Translations under genes and position numbers: made by a program
Source: Roseateles toxinivorans
GTDB taxonomy: Bacteria > Pseudomonadota > Gammaproteobacteria > Burkholderiales > Burkholderiaceae_C
Assembly (NCBI GenBank): GCA_945898095.1
Contig: CAMDHE010000017.1
Span: 1 to 50,782 of the forward strand
DNA: 50,782 nt
Reading direction: 5' to 3'
Part shown: positions 8,612-16,762 of the stretch, in pieces
Position numbering within the stretch: position 1 is the first letter of the stretch
How the letters are laid out: each line of letters opens with the position of its first letter
The notes under the pieces: model-generated
Told to the model about the DNA's origin: nothing
What the model saw: the letters and a program-made list of their open reading frames with translations, nothing else
Database searches by the model: none

Positions 8612-8628
8612 GTATACTTATTGTCGCG
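8612..8628 (+). promoter_or_regulatory. Two-box GTnnAC element, copy 3
   Basis: The site reads GTATACTTATTGTCGCG: box 1 perfect, box 2 GTCGCG with the final AC changed, spacing 11 bp. TATACT at 8613-8618 can serve as -10. It lies 54 bases before the start of the aminotransferase remnant and is the only promoter-like sequence I see for the operon that runs to 16747. Confidence 0.55.
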
Positions 8629-8665
8629 TCAACGCACACAAACTCAGCACCTCGTCAGAACCCCG

Positions 8666-9055
8666 ATGACCGCCTCTGCCTTCCGTGACATTGCCATCGA
8701 ATGCTTCTTCACGCCGAAGCGGCTGGCCATCATCACCCTACCTCCGGGCGCCTTCGAGTCCACAAGCCGCGAGTTCGGCAGGGTGTTCAAGACGGCGGAC
8801 CACAGCACCACCTATGGCGGCAAGAACCAGCTCGGCATCGCCGCCGGCCGTGCGATGCTCGACATCGTGAAGAAAGAGAGCCTCGAAGACGCCGCCAAAG
8901 AACGTGGCGCGCAATTCATGGCCGGCCTGAGCGCACATGGCAACAACTTGCGCATCACGCCGCCACTGGTGATCAAGCCCGGGCAAGTGGAGCGTGCGCT
9001 GGCCGCTCTGGGTGAAGTTTTTGCCCGTGTAGTGCCGGCTTCGAAAACGGCATGA
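8666..9055 (+). pseudogene. Internally deleted class III aminotransferase remnant
   Basis: ATG 8666 opens a 129-codon frame. Its second half is the small domain of a PLP-dependent class III aminotransferase: HSTTYGGKNQLGIAAGRAM, LEDAAKERGAQFMAGL and LRITPPLVIKPGQVE. The large PLP-binding domain with the Schiff-base lysine is missing, so about 300 residues are gone. The N-terminal MTASAFRDIAIECFFTPKR may be the original start. Like the ALDH remnant it keeps a promoter-like element, a start and an in-frame C-terminus and it leads an operon of intact genes. The intact class III aminotransferase at 31968-33401 is clearly diverged from it. Confidence 0.7.
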
Positions 9056-9071
9056 CGGCTGCACGATAGCC

Positions 9072-10844
9072 ATGACAAAAATCGACCGCCTTTTTCTCAA
9101 CGGCCTTCTTTGGACCGGCGACGCGTCCCAGCCCGAAGCCGAGGCGCTGGCCGTGGGCGGCGAGATTATCGTGGCCGTGGGCAGCACGGCGCAGATGCGC
9201 GCGCTGGCCGGGCCGGGCGTGGAAGCGATAGACCTCGAAGGGCGCAGGGTGGTGCCCGGTTTCATCGACGCGCACTGGCACTTCTTGCCCGACTCGCGGG
9301 CCCGCTTTTTCATGGCCGATTCGCTGGCCGAGTTCCAGCGCCGGCTGAAAGCTTTGGCCGAGGCCGACCCCGGCGGCGGCTGGATCATCGACAGCGGCTG
9401 GGCTTACACCGACTTTCCTGACCACACACCGCACAGCCGCCACATCGACAGCGTGGTCGCCAACCGGCCCGTGTGGCTGACCGGCCGCGACGGGCACATG
9501 ATCTTGCTCAACAGCTTGGCGCTGCAGACTCTGCAGATCAGCGCGCACAGCGGCAACACAGCCAGTGACTGTGCCGTGCGCGACGCCCAGGGTCGGTTGA
9601 CAGGCGAGTTGCGCGGCATGGTGCCGCTCGAAGAACTCAGGTCCAAGCTGCCGCCGCTCAGCGCTAGCCAACTGGACGGTTTGCTGCGCGAGATCCAGGC
9701 CGAGGCCAATGCCTTTGGTATCACCAGCGTGCACAACCTGGACGAAGCCTTGGGCGACAACCTGCTGTGCCTGCAGCGTGCGCGCCAGCAAGGCTGGCTG
9801 GGGCTGAGGGTGCAACAGGCGCACCGCTTGTTGCCCGAGCCTGATGCAGCCCGCCTGGCGCTGTTGGACGAGCGCCGGCGCAGCACAGCGGGCGACATGA
9901 TGTTCAGCTTTAGCGGGCTGAAAGGCTGGCTCGATGGCACCATCGACGCCCGCACCGCCTACATGCGCGAGGCCCTGACAGACGGAAGCGCCGGACGGCC
10001 GTATTGGGACGGCCAGCAACTCAACGACACGGTGGCCTTGATGGACCGCCTGGGCTGGCAGGTGATGCTGCACGCCACGGGCGACGGCTCGATTGGCCAA
10101 GCCATCGTCGCCTATGAACACGCTGCACGGGTCAACGGCCCACGAGCCATCAACGCACGCCGCCACCGCATCGAACACATCGATGTCCCCAGCAACCAGG
10201 ACCTGTCGCGCTGTGCTCTTGCCGGCATCATGGCCAGCAGCCAGCCCAACTTCGCCTACCCCGACGACACTGTGCTGCACAACTACAGCAGCCTGCTCGG
10301 CAGCGAACGCACCACACGTGCCCAGTCTTATCGAGCCATTGACGAAGCCGGTGTGCGCCAGTGTTTCTCCAGCGACTACCCGGTGTCATCCATGGACGTG
10401 CTGCGATCGATTCACACTGCGGTGGAGCGACAACTCAGGGGCCATGACGGCGCAGAGCCCTGGATGCCACATCAACGCATCGGTGCCGAAGCCGCACTAC
10501 GCCACTTCACAGTCGACGGCGCCTATGCCGCGTTCCAAGACCATCGCAAGGGGCGGTTGGCGCGCGGCTTGCTGGCCGACATGACCGTGCTCAGCGACGA
10601 CATCCTCGACGACCCGCAACGTCGGCTTCTTGATAGCCACGTGCTGATGACGGTTCTCGGTGGCCGCATCGTGCACCAGACTACGCGCGCGGCAGCCGCG
10701 ACGCGTGCTCAGGCCACGTCGCCAATGCTGCGGCCACGCAGTGCCTGCCCGGCCTGTCGCAGCGTGAGCCTCGATCCTTTTCAACTGGCCGCGCGCGCCC
10801 ATCACAGCGCGGGTAATGCCAGCGCTTGGCGTCGCTACGCCTGA
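9072..10844 (+). CDS. Amidohydrolase family protein (YtcJ-like, Amidohydro_3)
   Basis: A 590-residue metal-dependent hydrolase. The strand-1 HxH motif is in GFIDAHWHF; GRDGHMILLN follows; the probable carboxylated Lys is in FSGLKGWLDGT; further His ligands are in LHATGDG and RHRIEHID, and the catalytic Asp in FSSDYPVSSMD. Relatives hydrolyse N-substituted formamides and other amides or imides. About 50 residues after HQTTRAAA extend past the usual end of the family and look unstructured and Arg/Ala/Ser-rich (including CPACR). It is followed by DadA-like oxidase and CocE-like hydrolase genes in the same operon, suggesting a pathway that breaks amides and then oxidises the amine or amino acid. 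Confidence 0.85.
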   Translation: MTKIDRLFLNGLLWTGDASQPEAEALAVGGEIIVAVGSTAQMRALAGPGVEAIDLEGRRVVPGFIDAHWHFLPDSRARFFMADSLAEFQRRLKALAEADPGGGWIIDSGWAYTDFPDHTPHSRHIDSVVANRPVWLTGRDGHMILLNSLALQTLQISAHSGNTASDCAVRDAQGRLTGELRGMVPLEELRSKLPPLSASQLDGLLREIQAEANAFGITSVHNLDEALGDNLLCLQRARQQGWLGLRVQQAHRLLPEPDAARLALLDERRRSTAGDMMFSFSGLKGWLDGTIDARTAYMREALTDGSAGRPYWDGQQLNDTVALMDRLGWQVMLHATGDGSIGQAIVAYEHAARVNGPRAINARRHRIEHIDVPSNQDLSRCALAGIMASSQPNFAYPDDTVLHNYSSLLGSERTTRAQSYRAIDEAGVRQCFSSDYPVSSMDVLRSIHTAVERQLRGHDGAEPWMPHQRIGAEAALRHFTVDGAYAAFQDHRKGRLARGLLADMTVLSDDILDDPQRRLLDSHVLMTVLGGRIVHQTTRAAAATRAQATSPMLRPRSACPACRSVSLDPFQLAARAHHSAGNASAWRRYA

Positions 10845-10876
10845 TCTCACCCAACCCTGAACGGAGAATCCCTGCG

Positions 10877-12157
10877 ATGCATGTAGCCGTTATCGGTGCC
10901 GGACTGGCCGGATTGTCCGCAGCACATTACCTGTGTGCTGGCGGCGCCGAGGTCAGCATCTTCGAGCGCGAAGTCGAGGTCGGGTTGATGACGAGCTCGC
11001 GCAATGGCTCGCTGCTGCACCCGAGCATGGTCGAGCCGTGGAACGAGCCGGGCGTCCTGGGCACGCTGCTGCGCAACCTGGGCAACAGCGACGCGGCAAT
11101 GCTGTTGCGCCTGCATGCGTTGCCGGGATTGATTGGCTGGGGAATGCGCTTCGTGCGCGAGTCGTCCAGCAAGCGCTTCCATGCCAACACGCTGGCCAAC
11201 GTGGCGCTGGCGCGGCACAGCCTGGCCCTGATGAAAACGCTCGGCGATGAGGGTGTTCAGTACCACGCTTACCGGCGTGGTTCGCTGGTCGTATTGCGCA
11301 GCGCCGAGGCGTTGGCCAAGGCGCGGCAATGGCGCGAGTGGCTGGCGCCCCACGGCGTGCCATTCTCGCTGCTAAGCCGCGATGAACTGGTGGCGCTCGA
11401 ACCTGCGCTGGCGCCGATTGCCGGTGAGCTGATCGGCGCCACGCACCAGCGCGACGACGAAGGCGGTGACCCCCAGCGCTTTGCCGAGGCGTTGGCCGCA
11501 ACGCTTCAAGCGCGTGGCGTGACGCTGCATCTGGGTCAGGCAATCGAACGCATCACGCTGAACAGCGGCCGTGTCAGCGGCTTGCAACTGGCCGACGGCA
11601 GTCAGCCACGCTTTGACGCCGTGGTGCTGGCCGCCGCCGCATGGAGCGCACCGCTGGCCGCCACCGCTGGTCTATCGGTGCCGGTCAAGCCCGTCAAGGG
11701 TTATTCGCTAACGTTGCCGCGCCAGGGCGCCGATGGCACGGACCGTGCCCCGCGCACGCCGGTGGTCGACCCGTCGCTGCACATGGCCGTGATACCAGTT
11801 GGCGACGATCGCGTGCGCGTGGCCGGCACGGCCGAGTTCACCGGCTTCGACCTGAGCATCCGGCCTGAGCGTGTGGCCAACCTGACGCGGCTGGTGACCC
11901 AGCTCTACCCGCAGTACATGGCCGCCCTGCCCGCCAACGCGGCCGAGCCATGGACAGGGCTGCGCCCGATGTCGCCCGACGGCGTAGCCTTGATCGGCGC
12001 CACGCGCGTGCCCGGTCTGTACCTCAACACCGGCCAGGGGCACACGGGTTGGACCGTGGCCGCGGCCTCGGGGCAACTGCTGGCCTGTGCTGTGTTGAAT
12101 CAGAGCGCATCGATCGATGCACGACCCTATTCGCCACGCCGATTTGCCGGCCTCTGA
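10877..12157 (+). CDS. FAD-dependent D-amino acid dehydrogenase family protein (DadA-like)
   Basis: A 426-residue DAO-superfamily flavoprotein. MHVAVIGAGLAGLSAAHYL is the FAD-binding beta-alpha-beta unit, SIFEREVEVGLMTSSRNG aligns with the DadA block after the dinucleotide fold, and the C-terminal GLRPMSPDGVALIGATRV and NTGQGHTGWTVAAASG are the second FAD-contact region shared with DadA. It should oxidise a D-amino acid or secondary amine to a keto acid and pass electrons to the respiratory chain. GGAG at 10863-10866 precedes ATG 10877. Specificity is unknown. Confidence 0.86.
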   Translation: MHVAVIGAGLAGLSAAHYLCAGGAEVSIFEREVEVGLMTSSRNGSLLHPSMVEPWNEPGVLGTLLRNLGNSDAAMLLRLHALPGLIGWGMRFVRESSSKRFHANTLANVALARHSLALMKTLGDEGVQYHAYRRGSLVVLRSAEALAKARQWREWLAPHGVPFSLLSRDELVALEPALAPIAGELIGATHQRDDEGGDPQRFAEALAATLQARGVTLHLGQAIERITLNSGRVSGLQLADGSQPRFDAVVLAAAAWSAPLAATAGLSVPVKPVKGYSLTLPRQGADGTDRAPRTPVVDPSLHMAVIPVGDDRVRVAGTAEFTGFDLSIRPERVANLTRLVTQLYPQYMAALPANAAEPWTGLRPMSPDGVALIGATRVPGLYLNTGQGHTGWTVAAASGQLLACAVLNQSASIDARPYSPRRFAGL

Positions 12158-12169
12158 AAGTAGCTTCGC

Positions 12170-13900
12170 ATGAGCCCCCTACCTGCCCTGCGTGAACTCA
12201 GCGCCGTTCGCATTCCGTTGCGTGACGGCATCGAACTGGTCGGCGACTGCTTCATCGGCGAAGTCGCGCTGCCGATGCCAGCGATCCTCGAACTTACGCC
12301 CTATGGCCGCGGCCGCGATCGGCAGAACTTCAGCGGCGAGGCAGCCTACTGGGTCCGCCACGGTTACGCCTTCGTGATCGTCGAGTGTCGCGGCAGCGGT
12401 GACTCGCAGGGCGAGCTCCGCTTCGCCGTTGGCGACGGGGGCGACGGCGACGACGGTTACGACGTGGTTGAGTGGATCGCGCGCCAGCCCTGGTGCAATG
12501 GCCGTGTCGGCATGCGTGGCGCCTCCTACTCCGGCACCAACCAGTGGCAGGTGGCGCGCCAGCGACCACCGAGCCTGAAGGCCATCGTGCCCAACGCCAC
12601 CGGCTATGGCGCCGACGACGTGGTCTACGACGGGGGCATCTTCCATTTCAATTGGGCGCTGGCTTGGCCGATGAACGTGCCCGGATCGGGTGTGTCGTTG
12701 ACGGCATCGCCACGATGGGCCGCCGGCATCGGACAGCAGCCCTTGCGCGAGGCCGATGTCGCCGTCATCGGCCAGCCCTCGCGCTTGTATCGCCACTTCC
12801 TCGACCACCCTCCGAGCGACCGTGCGTACTGGGCCGCGTCGCACTACAGCGCCGAGGACTACGCCGCACTGCAGGTGCCGGCGCTGGCCTTCACCGGTTG
12901 GTTCGACGGTACGCTGCGCGGCACGCTGGCACATGATCGCGGTGCGCGCGCGGCCAGCCGCTATCCGGTGCACTTGATCGTCGGTCCGTGGGACCATTCG
13001 CCCTGCTCCGAGGGTGGCTACAGCTACCTCGATGGCAAGCCGGTGGACCAGATCGGCGACGCGCTGCTGCCGCCGCAGGCCTTCCTGCCGGGCCTGGCGA
13101 TCACGCGCAGCTTCTACGATGCTTACCTCAAGGGGGCTGGGTACTTTGAGCAGCCCCCGGTGCAGCTCTACATAACGGGTAGCGAACGCTGGATCCACGC
13201 CGACGCCTGGCCGCCTGCCGCGTCAGAGCCGCGCAACTTGTACCTGCACAGCGCCGGCCGCGCCAACGGGCTCCGAGGCGACGGCCGGCTGGACTGGGCC
13301 GCTCCGCAGGCCGAGCCAGCCGACACCTACCTCTACGACCCTGCGCAGCCGGCGTTCAACACCCTGTCCGATCTGCCCGGCGCACCGCCCATGCTGCCGC
13401 ACCACCGCGTTGACATGGCACCGCTGATCGACCGGCCCGACGCACTGGTCTACCTGAGCGACGCGCTGGCCGACCCGCTGACTGTCGTCGGCGACGTGAT
13501 GCTTTTGCTGCACATCCGCAGCGACGCCCCCGACACCGACTTCATTGCCCGGCTCGAAGACCTGGCGCCAGATGGGCGCGCGCAACGCCTCGGTTCGCGC
13601 GAGGTCGCACAGGCGCAGGTGCGCTGGCGTGAAGGTTTCGAGCGCGAGGTGTTCCTGCGACCCGGCGAAGTGGCCAGCTTGAACTTGCGCTTCGGTGGCA
13701 TCGGCCACAGCTTCCTTGCCGGTCACCGGCTACGCCTGAGCGTGACCAGCAGCGCCTACCCGCGCATGGCGCCCAACCCGAACACTGGCGGGCCGATTGC
13801 CGACGACACGCAGCCGCCGCGCGTCGCGCGGCAGGAAGTGCTGCATGAAGCCGCCTGGGCCTCGCACCTGGTTCTGCCGTGCCTGACGCTGCCGGCTTGA
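12170..13900 (+). CDS. CocE/NonD family hydrolase
   Basis: A 576-residue alpha/beta hydrolase of the X-Pro dipeptidyl-peptidase/cocaine esterase family, which includes alpha-amino acid ester hydrolases and glutaryl-type acylases. The catalytic Ser is in RGASYSGTNQW, the Asp in TGWFDGTLRGTL and the His in VGPWDHSPC; the N-terminal block ELTPYGRGRD and the C-terminal jelly-roll end AGHRLRLSVTSSAYPR are typical. There is no signal peptide. It is a paralogue of 21601-23328. It starts 12 bases after the DadA-like stop, and its end overlaps the DMT transporter. Confidence 0.88.
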   Translation: MSPLPALRELSAVRIPLRDGIELVGDCFIGEVALPMPAILELTPYGRGRDRQNFSGEAAYWVRHGYAFVIVECRGSGDSQGELRFAVGDGGDGDDGYDVVEWIARQPWCNGRVGMRGASYSGTNQWQVARQRPPSLKAIVPNATGYGADDVVYDGGIFHFNWALAWPMNVPGSGVSLTASPRWAAGIGQQPLREADVAVIGQPSRLYRHFLDHPPSDRAYWAASHYSAEDYAALQVPALAFTGWFDGTLRGTLAHDRGARAASRYPVHLIVGPWDHSPCSEGGYSYLDGKPVDQIGDALLPPQAFLPGLAITRSFYDAYLKGAGYFEQPPVQLYITGSERWIHADAWPPAASEPRNLYLHSAGRANGLRGDGRLDWAAPQAEPADTYLYDPAQPAFNTLSDLPGAPPMLPHHRVDMAPLIDRPDALVYLSDALADPLTVVGDVMLLLHIRSDAPDTDFIARLEDLAPDGRAQRLGSREVAQAQVRWREGFEREVFLRPGEVASLNLRFGGIGHSFLAGHRLRLSVTSSAYPRMAPNPNTGGPIADDTQPPRVARQEVLHEAAWASHLVLPCLTLPA

Positions 13901-14874
13901 TCGCCGAACTTGCCCCGAGCGCTGCGGTGGCCACGCTCGCGCCGCTTGCACCGCGCAATTGGACCGGACCGCTGTGGGCGGTGCTCGCGGCGCTGGTCTG
14001 GTCGGGCATCCTGATCGTGCTCGCGCGCCTGGTGGGAACGATCACGCCGCCTACGTTGGCCTGCGTGCGCTTCTCCTTCGCCGCGCTCGTGCTCGGCGCG
14101 TGGTTGGCCGCCCGCGGCCAGTTGCCGCATCTGAAGGCACTGACGCTACGCGAACGCGCACTGCTTGCGCTGGCCGCGCTGGGGTTGGCTGCTAACTATG
14201 TGTTCAGCATGATGGCGCTCAGCTATCTAACACCGGCCGAGGCGAGCGTGCTGTCGCAGATGAACGGCATGGCGCTACTGGCCTGTGGGGTGCTGTTGCT
14301 GCGCGAGCGTTTGAGTCGGGCGCAAGCCTTCGGCCTGGTGATCTTCGTCTGTGGGTTGATGCTGTTCCTCGGGCCTCGTCTGCTCGGCTCGGCCTTCGAT
14401 GTTCGCTTTCTGACCGGCAGCGCGCTGGTCGCGATCGGCGCCGTGACTTGGGCTGCCTACGCCGTCGTTCAGCGGGTGACGCAAAACCGGTTGTCGAGCC
14501 TGCAGATACTGTGGCTGGTGTGCTGTGGATCGGCCCTGGCGTTGTTGCCCTTGTCTTCGGCCGCAGGCTTCGAGCGGCTCGATGCGGGTGGCTGGATTGC
14601 CCTGGCCCTGGCGAGTGCCAGCACGGTCGTGGCCTACGGCGCCTTTGCACTGGCGCTGCAGCATTGGTCGCTCACAGGCACCACCACCGTCACCTCATCC
14701 ACACCCGTGTTGACCTGGCTCCTGTCGTGGGCTGCCGCGGCGGGCGGCGTGGCCGGTGTTGCTGTTCCGCAGGTCGGCACGCTGGGCATCGTCGGTGCAC
14801 TGTTGGTCACCGCCGGCTGCATCGTCACCTCGCTCGGCCAAGCGCCGCCGCAGGTGTCAAACTCCGCCACATGA
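13879..14874 (+). CDS. DMT superfamily (EamA) transporter
   Basis: A 331-residue membrane protein with ten predicted helices in two EamA repeats, e.g. LWAVLAALVWSGILIVLAR near residues 30-50 and TPVLTWLLSW near 280. The motif YLTPAEASVLSQMNG is the conserved helix-4 region of the first repeat. GTG 13879 overlaps the CocE stop by 22 bases; TTG 13897 is an alternative start. Members usually export amino acids or metabolites, so it may remove a product or toxic intermediate of the pathway. Confidence 0.85.
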   Translation: MPDAAGLIAELAPSAAVATLAPLAPRNWTGPLWAVLAALVWSGILIVLARLVGTITPPTLACVRFSFAALVLGAWLAARGQLPHLKALTLRERALLALAALGLAANYVFSMMALSYLTPAEASVLSQMNGMALLACGVLLLRERLSRAQAFGLVIFVCGLMLFLGPRLLGSAFDVRFLTGSALVAIGAVTWAAYAVVQRVTQNRLSSLQILWLVCCGSALALLPLSSAAGFERLDAGGWIALALASASTVVAYGAFALALQHWSLTGTTTVTSSTPVLTWLLSWAAAAGGVAGVAVPQVGTLGIVGALLVTAGCIVTSLGQAPPQVSNSAT

Positions 14875-15314
14875 CCACCAATGCCACCGGCAAGTCCTTT
14901 GCTGAGCGCGTCTTCTATGCCGTGCTCTACGAAGCCGTGGCCATCATGCTTTGCGCGCCGGTGGCCGCCTGGGCAATGAACAACTCGCTGCCGAAGATGG
15001 GCGCGCTGACGCTGTCATTCTCAGCCATTGCAATGATTTGGAACGTGGTCTTCAACTTGCTCTTTGATCGCGCACAGCGGCGTTGGCGATTCGAGCGCAC
15101 TTTCGGCGTGCGCTTGGTGCACGGCGCTGTCTTCGAGTTCGGCATGTTTGCCATGTGCATTCCGCTGGCCGCCTGGTGGCTGAGCATCACACTGTGGCAG
15201 GCTGCCCTGCTCGACGGCGCCCTGCTGCTGTTCTTCTTGCCCTACACCGTGGCCTTTAATTGGGTCTACGACGTGCTGCGCGAGCGCCGGGTGGCGCGGG
15301 CATTGGTGCGATGA
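14871..15314 (+). CDS. PACE family multidrug/biocide efflux transporter
   Basis: A 147-residue, four-helix membrane protein with two bacterial transmembrane pair repeats, the exact size of PACE proteins such as AceI. The first repeat has ERVFYAVLYEAVAIML with the membrane Glu of the family, then SFSAIAMIWNVVFNLLFD; the second has RLVHGAVFEFGMFAMCIP and VAFNWVYDVLRER. PACE proteins are proton-driven exporters of amphipathic cations and some polyamines (AceI homologues export cadaverine and putrescine). ATGA overlap couples it to the DMT gene. Polyamine or guanidino-compound export would fit this island. Confidence 0.85.
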   Translation: MTTNATGKSFAERVFYAVLYEAVAIMLCAPVAAWAMNNSLPKMGALTLSFSAIAMIWNVVFNLLFDRAQRRWRFERTFGVRLVHGAVFEFGMFAMCIPLAAWWLSITLWQAALLDGALLLFFLPYTVAFNWVYDVLRERRVARALVR

Positions 15315-15763
15315 GCCGCCGAGCATTGCTGTCCGCAGCGGCGCTCTTGGCGGTTGTGCTGTCCGCGAGCGCCTGCCCGCCACTGCCCGCGGCAACGGCC
15401 GCGCAAGTGAACGAGGCCGTAGCGGCCGTAGACGATGCGATTCGGCGCAGCCATCGTGCAGTGCTCGAGAACCTGGTGGCGCCGGATTTCGAGCAGGTGT
15501 TGGGCAACGGCGAGCGGGTCGATCGGCGCCGTTTCGTCGAGGCCCTGACGACTGGGCCGGCGGCTCAGTTCAACGTGAGTCGCCTGCGGCTCTGCGGCTG
15601 GCATGACACCGCCATTGTCACGTTCGACGCCGAGTTTGTCGTTGGTGACGAGGCCACCCGGCGCTCGGTATCAACCTTCATCGTCAACATCTACCGCCGT
15701 CAACCGCTGCAAGGCGAACCACGCTGGCAACTAGCTTTCGAGCAGATCGGCGTTCGCCGCTAA
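15311..15763 (+). CDS. Exported NTF2-like (DUF4440-type) protein
   Basis: A 150-residue protein with a signal peptide (RRALLSAAALLAVVLSASA) and an NTF2-like domain: VNEAVAAVDDAIRRSHRAV, then LVAPDFEQVLGNGERVDRR, then a beta-rich C-terminus ending WQLAFEQIG. The pattern matches DUF4440/SnoaL-like periplasmic proteins of unknown role. ATGA overlap with the PACE stop shows translational coupling. The Cys after SASA could suggest a lipoprotein, but the -3 residue does not fit a lipobox. Confidence 0.7.
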   Translation: MSRRALLSAAALLAVVLSASACPPLPAATAAQVNEAVAAVDDAIRRSHRAVLENLVAPDFEQVLGNGERVDRRRFVEALTTGPAAQFNVSRLRLCGWHDTAIVTFDAEFVVGDEATRRSVSTFIVNIYRRQPLQGEPRWQLAFEQIGVRR

Positions 15764-15778
15764 GCCCGCACAACCGCC

Positions 15779-16747
15779 ATGAACGACGTCTATCACTACC
15801 CTCCCGTCGAACCTTTTCGCACCGGCTGGCTGGAGCCCGGCGATGGGCACCGCGTGTTCTTCGAGGAGTCGGGGCGCCCGGACGGTCTGCCAGTGCTGGA
15901 ACTGCACGGCGGCCCAGGCGCCGGCACGGTGCCCGAGTACCGACGGCTGTTCGACCCGACGCGTTACCGCATCGTCGCCTTCGACCAGCGTGGCTGCGGC
16001 CGCTCACTGCCGGCGTGCGAGACCGTGAACAATACGACCGCACACCTGGTGGCCGACATCGAGCGCCTGCGCATGCGGCTCGGCATCGAGCGCTGGGTGA
16101 TCACCGGCTGGTCCTGGGGCACGACGCTGGCTTTGGTCTACGCACAGGCTAACCCGGACCGCGTGCTGGCGCTGGTGTTGCGCGGCGCGTGGACGGCCAC
16201 GCGCGAGGAGGCCGACTGGTTCGAGAGCGGCATGGAGCGTTTCTTCCCCGACACGCTCGATCGCTTGCAGACGCGCCTGCCGGGCGTGGCGCCCGAGGAG
16301 ACCTTGAGCGCGTTGTTCGCGATCGCCAGCGATGCGCAACAGAGCGCACAGGCGCGCGAGGCCGCAGCCCGCGACTACAGCCGCTTCGAACTGTGGGCCT
16401 GCTACCTGGAAGCCACGCCCGAACAGATCGAAGCCGAGCTGGATAGCGGGCCCCAGTTGCCCATCGCGATGATCAGCGCGCACTACTGGGCCCACCGCTG
16501 GTTCCTCGACGAGGGGCAAATTTGGACCCACCTGCCAAGCATCGTGCACCTGCCGTGCACGCTGATCCACGGCCGCTACGACGTGGTCACCGTGCCGCGT
16601 ACCAGCCACCGGCTGCACAAGGCGTGGCCGGGCAGCGAACTGGTGATCGTGCCGCGCTCAGGACACATGTCCAGCGAGCCAGAGATGGTCTCGGCCATCA
16701 CCGCGACCATGGACCAGCTTGCACAGCGCCTGGGCGCGCCGGACTGA
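15779..16747 (+). CDS. pip: Proline iminopeptidase (S33 family)
   Basis: A 322-residue cytoplasmic alpha/beta hydrolase that removes N-terminal proline from peptides. The oxyanion motif is LELHGGPGAG, followed by FDQRGCGRS; the nucleophile elbow is TGWSWGTTLAL, where most members have GGSWG; the Asp is in HGRYDVV and the His in SGHMSSEP. Length and motif order match bacterial Pip. It is the last gene of the plus-strand operon and meets the sulfatase operon tail to tail across 15 bases. Confidence 0.88.
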   Translation: MNDVYHYPPVEPFRTGWLEPGDGHRVFFEESGRPDGLPVLELHGGPGAGTVPEYRRLFDPTRYRIVAFDQRGCGRSLPACETVNNTTAHLVADIERLRMRLGIERWVITGWSWGTTLALVYAQANPDRVLALVLRGAWTATREEADWFESGMERFFPDTLDRLQTRLPGVAPEETLSALFAIASDAQQSAQAREAAARDYSRFELWACYLEATPEQIEAELDSGPQLPIAMISAHYWAHRWFLDEGQIWTHLPSIVHLPCTLIHGRYDVVTVPRTSHRLHKAWPGSELVIVPRSGHMSSEPEMVSAITATMDQLAQRLGAPD

Positions 16748-16762
16748 AATGACGCGGCCCGC

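Noticed and set aside
15350-15382. Possible lipoprotein signal in the NTF2-like exported protein.
   Set aside because: The residue three before Cys is Ala and no Leu/Val lies at the lipobox position; an ordinary signal peptide fits better.
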